From Telopea speciosissima (lineage: Eukaryota > Streptophyta > Magnoliopsida > Proteales > Proteaceae): DNA of 64,000 nucleotides. Shown one piece after another: positions 22,348-33,400 of the stretch. Below the pieces are notes generated by a model. The model saw only the letters and a program-made list of their open reading frames with translations. It was not told where the DNA came from and searched no databases. The translations under genes and the position numbers were made by a program. Where the stretch lies: assembly GCF_018873765.1 (NCBI RefSeq), contig NC_057921.1:66763557-66827556 (forward strand). Reading direction: 5' to 3'. How positions within the stretch are numbered: position 1 is the stretch's first letter; each line of letters starts with the position of its first letter.

Positions 22348-24428
22348 TCGTGATGCTTCTCAGAGTGCAAAACATTAGATCAGAGAAATCTTTTGGATTT
22401 GTAGTTACACAATAGATGTAGTATAACCTTTTCTTTGTAACAAAAAAAATGTAAAAGTAAAATCCTTTGAGATTATTTTAGTTTCTTTATCATTCATATG
22501 TGTTCTAAAGCCATTTAACTTTTATTTTTCATTGTGGGGGTGTATTAGCTTTAAAGAAGAATGAAAGAATATGGAAATCCATTTGACAGCAAATATGCTT
22601 CGATCCACATTGAATGTTGAGCCATTGGTTGAAGATAAAAGTACATCGAACCCATATAAACTTTTACCATGAGCAGATTATATCCCTTAGGCAAATATAA
22701 GTTCGATCAAGTTTTGATAAAATTGGTCACATTAAGGCTGGGGTGGGAGTGTTGAGAGCGCCTTTCGAGCATATCTTTGTATGTAAGTAGATGTACAAAC
22801 ACAAGGGATCTAAGCTTCATTTTATTTAAAACAATGAGATGGTGAACAATGAAAACACTCTTAGTGGTTGGTTAATCCAATAATATTTTTAAGTTTAAAA
22901 TCATTTGAATATATCAAAACTTCATTTTATTTAAGCATACTTTCAACTCATATAGTTGCTTTCTTTAGTAGGTGTTCTCAAACATTTTGAATTTGAGGAT
23001 TAAGCATAGTCTCACTTTGAGAGAGCGAGCATTCAAGGATCAAGGGCAAGAGTAAAAGGCATATCCAATGCACGAGGCTCCCACCATTGTAGGGTTTGGG
23101 AAGGGTCATAATGTATGCAGCCTTATCTTTGCTTTCACAAATAAATTGTTTATAGACTCGGTCAAAGGCAAGAGTGCCACTGCCACCCCTAAAAGAAGAT
23201 TTTGATCACTAAAGGTAGATGTTGAATGAATTGGCCATTAAAAATTCATAGGAAAAACTAACATAGGGTGGAACATATGGTGTGGGATTGGAGGTAGAGC
23301 ACCAAGTCTGACACATGGGCTAATCTCAAAGTGGACTTACCTAGTTAATAACTTGTTGGAAGTTTCTATATCATTAGACTTATACCTAAATTAGATTCAG
23401 TTTTCTCCATTGAGAACATTATAAGTTATAATTGTGATCCACCTTGTATAAGCACAATGGCAACCTCAATGTAATGGTCAGGTTGCTCAATTGTGATATG
23501 GTGGTCGCAAATTTGAATAAGAAAACAATTTCTTTACAAAGTAGGGATAAGATTGCGTACATGGTGATATTTTTCCTATCTACTTCTCCATAACGGGAGT
23601 TTCATTCACTAAGCACACCTTTTTTTTAAAGACGAGATGAATCATAAAACCTGATTCTTTCGAGTGCGGATCATGTCTTTGTACAAGCACCGTCCAAGGC
23701 CCTTTAGGGCCAGCCACATCGAATCCATTGTGGAATCCATAGGAGGAGTGGATTCTATGTGAGTGGCCCTGAAGGGCCTTGGACGGTACTTTACAAGGAC
23801 ATGATCCACTTTCTTCCGACTATGGGTGGGATAAGAAAATATATATTAAAATATATAGCTCATAAAAGGCAAAAACATGGTTACACACTAGCAGATCATG
23901 CAAAATAGATTACCATGACGGCATGCCATGACCCCCTCTCTCAAAGAAATATAAAGAACTAATTCTAAAAAATTTAACTACCAAATGAATTTCTTATTCT
24001 TGAAATAGTTCAACTTATTAACTATTTCATGAAATCAATTTGAAATTAAAATAGAGATCGTACCAAATCTGCCCTTATAATTTGACTTTCTAATAGTACT
24101 TGCTTCGCCAAATGCAGGGTCTCCATGTTCACTGCATGTCGGTTATCGGTTAATTTCAGATCCCAGTACTCTCCCACTCCCACCAAAGTCCTCGATTTCT
24201 TACCCCCTTTGTCTTCTGGGCGGAGCTTTTTTGCTTTACATTTTTAAGGGTTGAAGATTTCTTTTTCTTCTCTGAATTCTGTTCCAGTTATGCAAATGTA
24301 TAGCCTGGCCTTGGCAGTCTTTCCACCCTCCTCCGTTCGTTGATGCATTCTATATCTAGGGTTTCTGCTCTCTGATCAGTCTTTTCTGAATTTCTGTTCA
24401 CTTTTGGTTTCCCTTGAGTCCTATCATC
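22348..24428. other. Intergenic region between GH17 gene and ACBP gene
   Basis: It holds the GH17 3' flank, AT-rich sequence without recognisable genes, the foldback element at 23663-23811, and from about 24110 the presumed promoter and 5' leader of the ACBP gene (pyrimidine-rich around 24170-24400). Confidence 0.5.
23663..23811. mobile_element. Foldback element, about 150 bp
   Basis: Left arm 23663-23716 and right arm about 23758-23811 are inverted copies (GGATCATGTC.TTGTA, ACCGTCCAAGGCCC and GGGCC shared), with an unpaired centre of about 40 bp. It has no coding content and is MITE-like. Confidence 0.7.
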
Positions 24429-27400
24429 ATGGGGATGGGAGACTGGGAAGAACTTGCTCAATCAGTAATCTTAGGTCTTATTTTCTCATTCCTTTTGGCG
24501 AAGCTTATATCGATGGTCATTTCATTCAGAGGTGATAACCTTAGGTTGGCACGCGAAGAGGATATACCGTCCATGCCAGTTGAAGCTGAATCAGAATCTT
24601 CGTTTGCTGTGAAGGAACCTGATGTAATCTCCGAAAAACCAAGTGCCCCGGCAGAAGAGAGGCTCCATGCTAGTGAAGGAAATCGTGATATCACTGAGAA
24701 GCAGAGCGATAGACATTTAGAAGAAGAAGAAGATGATGATGATGATGATGATGATTGGGAGGGAGTTGAGACTACTGAGCTCGATGATACATTTAGTGCT
24801 GCTACGGCTTTTGTGGCTGCTGCTGCTGCTGATCGTCTGTCACAGAAAGTGTCTACCGATGTTCAATTGCAGCTTTATGCTCTCTATAAGATTGCCACCG
24901 AGGGTCCTTGCAGCACACCACAACCCTCTGCCCTGAAGATGTCGGCTCGTGCCAAGTGGTATTGCTCTATGCTTACTGTTAGGTTTCAAGCATTCATGAT
25001 GTGAAAATAATGGATATTCCGTAATCATTAGCATTTAATAATGGGAAAGGGAAGGCTTCAATGGGTAATTTAGTCTCTACAAATTCATGATAGGACTGAA
25101 ACTCAAGGTCTCTTTAAATGCTGTAGTATAGATCAATGTTTGAGGATATCATAACTGTTATTTTCTTGGGTGAACTTGATTTTCATTTAGCTATCAAATA
25201 CACTATATAATTGAATAATTACACAATGAAGTATTCACTTAGTAAATATGTGGGTTCACCCAATTAATGGACATATCCTTAAGCTTGTGTAACTTTTACT
25301 CTATTGGAAATGCAAGATGTGCTTTGCATTAAGACTGGACAAAGGCTTTCAATCTTGGGAACTTTTGCACAGATAGTTAGCTGTTCAGTGGCCTTAATTC
25401 ATTCTTTCGATGGGCAGAGAGCTAAAGATTTTATCAAGTGAAATGTCTTGGAGACTCCGGGGTCAATCCCATAAGAGGACCCCCAATATTTGATTGGGTT
25501 TCATGGAATAAAAAGTTTATTTATAATAAAGAATGAATTAATAGATTCCGTGTGGTGAGATGCAATTGTGGGGCTGCCAGATAGCTGACCTCAAGGTTCT
25601 CCTTGCATTGTTCTGTTATTAATGTATCTTATCAAAAAAGAGAAAGAAGGGTTTTATTAATGTGAAAAAAATGTGTACAGATACAGTAGCATATGCATAT
25701 AGCATGCTTAACAAAATAACTAGGACTCTACATAACTGCAAAAAAGGACTTATAGCTAAGCGTCTAAAAGTTCTTTTGTTGCTTTATTCCATAGAATGAT
25801 GAGTTGTAGAGGCAATCCAACTAGGCATCACCATCTATATTGACATGCCAAAGTCTCCATGGAGGCTAGAATGTGCCCATTATAATTTTCCATAAAAGCC
25901 AATGGACAATTACAACATAGCCTTGTCCCAACTAAATGGGATTGGCTACATGGATCCTTGCTTTCCAATCAGCTCTATTCGAAGTCATACGTGGTAGAAG
26001 GCCTACATATGCACTCACCATCTCTCCTTGGGTTATTTTAGGTCTGCCCCTGACTCTTTTAGATCTTTCAATCTGAATCAAATCACTCATTCGGACTGGA
26101 GCATCCGAAGGCCTCCTTTGAATGTGGCCATGCCACCTCAAATGACTTTCTCGTAGCTTATCATGAATCGGAGCTACTCCCAATTCAGCTCTAATGACCC
26201 GTGGTCATTCCTGACTTTGATAAAGCCAATAGACACTGGACATAATTTTGATCTAAAGTTCCAGTTTTGGTAATGATATTTTGGCATATTCTCCCTTTCT
26301 AATACATCTTTTGTAAAGAAACTGGCTGCTCAAGTTAAGGACTGCCCTTAATAGGAATTTTATAGATTTTGTTACATCATCTTGAGAAGAGGGTGGACCT
26401 CAGTGCAACCTAGTGGTCGTGGGTTCAAGTCTGGAAATAACCTCTCCATAAAGCGGGGGTAAGGCTGTGGACATTATGACCCTCCCCAGACCCCGCAGTG
26501 GGTGGAGCCTTGTGCACCGGGTACGCTTTTTTTTACATCATCAGGAGAAAAAGAGAACCTTTTCAGAACCAATTTTTTTCCAATTAAGTGTCTTTGATTA
26601 CTGCAAGGGTTTAAACTAAAGATTGGTAATGAACCTTGGAGCATTCTCAGGCAATACTAATCTAGATCGGCTTGAATAGCTATTCAGGTTGCCAAAAAAA
26701 AAAAATGTTATTTCCTGTGGATTGGACATCCACTGTGTTTTGCAGAGTGCATTGGTTCATCCAGTCATGTTCTTGATAGGGTGATTGGGATGGGGAAGAA
26801 GAAGGAAGCTTTATTTGGATATTTGGTTGTTTGACTAGTTCTGTAGTTATTGCCTTTTAATATTTTACCTTGCCTGAGTGATAGAAAATGAATTTCTGGT
26901 GACATGTGCAAGGAATGCATGGCAGAGGTTGGGTGCTTTGCCTCCAGAAGAAGCAATGCTGAAGTATATAATGATAGTTAGCGAGCTATATCCTTCTTGG
27001 GCAACTGGATCTACTTTGGTGAATATCTGACCATTTACTTTTATATGAATGTAGCTTCTGGTTCTGGCCTTATATACTTCATTGACTGAATTCTTCATTT
27101 ATCCTCTCCTATGTCTGTGATAACAAGAAACGTAAAGATGGAGGCAATGATGCACCTGGTTCAGATACCAAAGGACCAATGGGGCCAGTTTTCAGCACCT
27201 TTGTTTATGAGGAGGAGTCCGGAAATGACTTGTAAGGTTCTTTGGCTATTGATTAATGATCTTTTAGTTCATTGTTGAATTACTTTATGCATGAAGGTGA
27301 GCTTATGCACCTGCATGGGGTTATGTACGTAATGTGTATGTATGGATGTCTGTGCTGACATACAAGGGGGAGTTTCCTTAATAATTTTGTTGTTTTATGT

Positions 27401-30400
27401 TTCTTCATTTACATATCTTGACATATCTCTTGACACCACTATTACTCACTGCTTTGTCTGTTGAGAAAAAATGGAGCTAAACATCGTTGCTGAGTAAAGA
27501 TAATTAGCTACCTTTTTTATATTGGTGTGCCATAACGTCTGTTAGATCAGATGTATAGTTTGTGACTTGTCAATTTCATATGTAACTGATCATGGCAGGC
27601 TTTTCAGAATATTTTTCACGACAAACTGGAATGTGCTGTGCATGCCCTCAAATTTAATGTGTTTTGTCCTTTTGTGTTCTGTGCAAAGTATTTGTGAGTG
27701 TGTATGCGCATTGTTGGATGAAGAATAGAGAGAGATTGCTCCTACCTATTCCTTTATATAATCCGATAACCAACTCTCAGTAAGAATCCAACTAAGAGTG
27801 TAAGACTAAGAAGACTAATTACAATAGAAACAAATAACTACCTTAGTCTAGTTACAAAAGGAAACTACCAAAGAAAGATAACAACTAACTATATCTAAGC
27901 TATTAGACATGATCCCACGGTTCCATGGAACACAAGCCCATGATTTAGCATAATAGATTATCTTCCAGTGTGCATAAAGAGAAGGTGAGATTTCTTTAGA
28001 TGTGGAAGGGTGGTCTGAATGTGGATACAAAAGCTAAAAGTGTGGAGCATGTAAATTGTAAATGAAGGGTCTTGAAATTTCAATTTCATACTTATTTATT
28101 TATCTGAATGCATGTTTATTTGTACCTAGAGAAAGGTTTCCCAGGTGAGGTACCTCCTTGTACTCTTTGTGAGCTGACCCTTCCTATTGCAGCCATGTAC
28201 GGGGACGATGTGGCCGAGTATGTACCATGAATCACGTGGGGTTACTCTGGATTTGCCACATTTCCAGTTCTCACTTCTTAGTTCACCCCAATTTTATGCA
28301 CCCCATATATTGGACTTATCTGCTAGTAACACCAGTCAACAAAATTGTTTGCTTTTTTCAGTTAAAAATACCAAAAAAGAGTGTTTTTTTTTTCATGATT
28401 CTTTTTGGGCTTGAAATTCACAAGTGGAGGATTACTGGTGTGGTCAACTGATTCAACACATGGATCCCTTTTGGCCTGTGAACCAGGTTTTCTTGTGCCT
28501 GTCATAGTTGTCAAGGCTTAGGCGTCCAGGCGCCTTGGGTGTCTTCATCGCCTTGGTTGCCTTGCGTCTAGGACCCCTCCAACACCTTGGTCGCCTAGAC
28601 TCCATGACAACTATGGTGCTGGTTTCTTTTGTCTCCTAGATTTCTTTCTTACATGACTCTTCAAGCAAACCCATTTCTATATGTTTTGTTATTAGTCAAT
28701 ATATTCTATTCAAGCTTTCAATGGACTCACCAGCATAGGGGCAGAATCCTTTGCAAGTATATTAATGAGTATACATTTTGTAAGAAATTATTCACAGAAG
28801 ATAGTGGGTGATAATCGGTTTGGTTTCGGTTATTCTGTTCGGTTCAAGATACAAATGTAGAAAGCAAAACCGAACCGAGAATAGGAGCAAATTTTCAAAA
28901 CCAAAACCGAACCTACTCTGGGATTTATCATCCACATTGATTGCAATATTAAAAGACAATATAATTTTACCCGGTTCCTTATTCGGTTCAAAAATAGGTA
29001 ATTAGGTTCAACTGAAACCGAACTGAGAAAAGATTCTAGCTTTTGAAACCAAAACCGAACCACAGTTCAACTTTTAAACAGTCGGTTTCGGTTCTAAATA
29101 TACACCCTTAAGATACTAATGGGGCATCCTTTTAAATTCTCAGGAAGATGGAAGCTATACATGCCTGTGCAAGGGAAGGAGAGATTGATAGCTTGCTTAA
29201 AGATATAGCTAGCGGTGTTTCAGTTAATCTGAAAGGTACGTATTTAATAAATATATAAACAACAGGAGAAAATGTCTCTTTCGTTGAATGCTGCTGTTCT
29301 ATCCCATAGTTATAATTGGTTCTTGATTTCAATTTGCTTCTGGTTATCAAGAATGCATAAGAATTGAATATTAAGTCAGGTCTCCATGATGTCTACACTT
29401 GAGGACATAAAGATCTCTTTGTACATGACATTTTAATTCTCAGAATCTCCGTCTTTCTCTTGCATGGCTGGGTGTAAACAATTTCCTGAAATTTTACCAA
29501 AATTTAGGCCAATAAGCTGTAAATCTTCTGTCTAAACTGAAATCGAATGTTTGATTTTTTCCTTCCCTCTCTCCCCTCCTTAAAATTGTCTCCTTATTGT
29601 ATGTTTCTTGTGTTGATGAGAGCTATTAGTGTAGCTGAGATGAGGATGTTGATCAGATGGTTGTTAAAACCAAAACATATAATGTCAGGAATGAACATTT
29701 TAGACGTAATTTAGGTGTAGCTCCAATATGTGATAACTCAAGAGACATTTTAGTTGGGATGGACATGTCAGCAGAGGTGACTAAATGCTCCAGTAAGAAG
29801 TAATACTACGGAGTGGAAGTGAGCATAAATGATATTGGAAAAAGTTGTGAGAAAAAACAGGCATGGCCTCGGATTAATAAGTGTGGCTCAAATAGAGTTT
29901 GATGGTGAAACAGGATTCATGTAGCCAACTCCATTTAGTTGGGATAAGGCTTAGTTGAGTCAAGTTGTGTGCATATCTAGTGGTACAGAGAATTAAAGTT
30001 GAATGAATATGCTCAATCCCCTCCTCCACCCCCTGTGCACACCCAAGACACAAAAAAGATCTACATAACAGCTGTCGGACATGGATCCCCCCCCCCTCCT
30101 GGGTTCAGAATAGTAACCATAAATCTCCCACCCTCTACGGTAAGGTTAAACGTGACGATGCAAAAACATTGCTATATTGAGTTGCATTCTTGTCTCATCG
30201 TATTTTTCTTCCTGCTAATTGATAAGAAGGGCATTCTTGAAAGTTCCCTAGACATATGTGGTCCAGAAAAGTAAGGGAAACATGGCCACTACTCTCCAGA
30301 ATGATAATAATCATTGCCTCCATAATGACCATGACTTCCTATAGCAATGATGCTTTTTTATTGATTACAAACATATGTGAGTTCTGGTTGGATATTGTAT

Positions 30401-33400
30401 CAGGAGAACATGGGAAATAAGGTCTGAGAACTTGGACTTGGTGTTAGTGAGTATAGTTCCCTCTAATGTGATGCTCTGCCTCTACTTCTAAATTCTTTGT
30501 TGTTTGTCTGCTATTTGATAGTTAGTTTAGTATGTTGGATGCAACATGCTTCTCAAGTATCCATCAGGAGAGACAGGAATCTGGAGAAGTGCAGAAGTGC
30601 TTAAATATTTATATTCATCCTAGAGATTTCACCATTCCTGACATGTTCTGACATGCTTGTAGATAGTGATGGCCAAACCCCTTTGCATTGGGCTGTTGAC
30701 CGTGGCCACCTCAACATTGTGGAGTTGCTTGTCAGCAGGAATGCTGATGTGAATGCTAAGGTAAAACTCCATGGCACTTCCAAAAGTCTCAAACATTACT
30801 TTTGCTCTCTCATCTATTCTTCTTCGTGCCCATATTATCAAATGGGTTTTCCTACCATATGATTAAAGATGTGGAAACTTTTATTTCTGAGATTTGCTTC
30901 TGTTATATTCTATCAGAATCTCTACCTTCTTGAGTTCATTATCAGATGTTTACCTTATCAAAAACATGGTTTCAACAAAATGATGTCTGGATTCCTGTTG
31001 GGTTTCAATAAAAACAAGTCTATTTTCCTCCTACATTCACATGTAGGCTTCATGATGGATAATGAGATTACCCATCAAAATTGAATCATTTTTCATATGG
31101 TGAATCTTGGCAGGACCATAATGTATTGTAAGAACCATTTGAGGATGCAATTGTCTCTCACGTTTTGTGTTTAGAGTTCATCTCTGTGTAGAATATCATA
31201 AATTACAGTAGATGTCAGGATATCTTATCATCATCCATGCTCACTGAACATTTGAAAGTAGAAGGCATTATAATGTTATGGTGGTTGGTGAACTTGGGAG
31301 ATCAGAAGTTGCCATGTTGTAGTCAGTGGTTGATTTGAGATGGTCCATGTTATAGAGGACCCTGCATCCCTCTCGTCAGTCATTACTGTTTTTTCAAATT
31401 CTAAGATTTGCGATATCCAGTAATGGTTCAGGTGCAAGTTTGTGTCTAGGAGTTGGATCCATCTAACTGTTGAATCTTAGGATTTAGGGACTCTACTTGT
31501 ATGGATCCACCAACTAGCATTGATAAGTAGGCATATTTATATAGTATTGACTATTGATGATAATCCAGATGCATTTTGAATTTAATAATCTATATCTGAT
31601 GAAGAAAGTGGCAATCAAAGGCTGCAATCAAGGGAGCACAACCCCTCCCCCTCCCCCCAAAAAAAAAGTGGTCTTGCAATTATGAACTTGCATTTAAGAA
31701 CTCTAAATGTAATAGTTTCTAAAAGTCTATTATCTGTAAGGCTAAGTGGGAATGGTCTTGTTATTATATAAGTTCTAATTTTGTGGCATGTCCATGTGCA
31801 GGTAATGGGTATGAATCCCATCCAGGAAATCCAATAATAATAGAAGACTATGTAGTTGGGGGATTGAACACATATTCCCTAACCATACCCATGTTGTGTG
31901 TTTGTTTTGATCATGGTTCAAAATCTCGCGATATATCGCTGATATTTCGGTATATTTCGGATATCTCGACACTGCCGAGACGAGATGACCATACGAAATG
32001 AAAAAGGTCCAAATTTCGGTATATTTCGTGAAATTTTGGTATATTACTTAAACAATGTGTATTTAACTATTTGTACATCAGGGTCTGACCATATACTGTC
32101 AATCAAGGGTGCAAACCCAAAACACCACTTGGAGTTTATTTTTTTGCAATATGAAGGTTTAAATGTGTTTATTTAGCTTAAATAAGGGTGTACATAAAGT
32201 ATTAGGCCTTAATATGGCCAAAAACCCACCGAGATGGACTGCCGAAATATGGCAGAAAAAATGCCATAGTTCGGCGAAATTTCGGAAATCTCGACCTGCT
32301 CGAAATGGCGAGATGAGACGAGATCTTGAACTATGGTTTTGATAGGTATGCCCATTTGTGGTATTTTCAATGTAGACCTTGTAATCACAGGGTAGAAGTT
32401 GGAATTTAAGGCCCTGCATGATAGCACTTCTGTTTCTGGGCCAAAGTTCTGGACAAAAAACATGTTTGGTAACGCATGGTAATTTTTGTTTCTGGAACTT
32501 CTATAAATTTACAAAATTGTCATTGAATACCCAAAAAAATCAAATATGGTGGTGGCAGCGGCGGCGGCGGTGGTGGTAGTGTCGGTAGTTCCCCCCTTAT
32601 TTCTCCCTTTTGTTTCTGTAATAGAGAAGTTCCAAGTTAAAGCTTCTTTTTTTGTGTTTCTCAGCAACTGGTTCATTTATAGGAACAAAAAAATGAACCT
32701 GCGTTAACAAACACATTTCTATTCTTTTCTTGTTCTTAGGTACCAAAAAAAAAGTGTTACCATGTATGGCTTATGTTGTTAGTCTTGGTTGATTTTTATA
32801 TGGGTAGAGAATCAAGCATTTTTTGGGATTTGCTAAATACCTAAGTGGAGTCATTTTCCTTGGTTTTAGTCCTAGTTTAATTTGAAGAAAACTAGGCCAA
32901 TGTAAAAATCTGCGTACATTTGACCTTCCCCAGACCCTGCTAAACGCGGGAACCTTGTGCATTGGGTACGACCTTTTTTTTTTAGCTATGGACTATATAT
33001 TAGGCTTTATGTACAATATATACAAAAGTACTTGTTAAAAAAAAGTGTACTATGTGATTGTATCTCAAAATACAGTCTGTAAGCAACGTGTCTTAGAATG
33101 TCTGGCATTAGATTTTCAATGATGCAGATACATCACCAAAAGGGGCTTGTTTCTTGTTTGCTTAGGAATAAGTCTAGGGTTGGGTTGTATACATGTTGGG
33201 CCTTTGGTTCATTGGGTTTTCAATGTAATTGGCTCCTTTAATGGGCCTAAACTATGAGAATTAAGGCTGCATACGGGATTGCTTTTATTAGGGCTCACTT
33301 TCACTTTCTTTTTAGTGTCTGTTGGTTTAGTCCAATTGAACCGTGGTCCAATGTTGGTTCAATTTAAGTTGTCTTTAATTATGTATTTCATTTCATGAGT

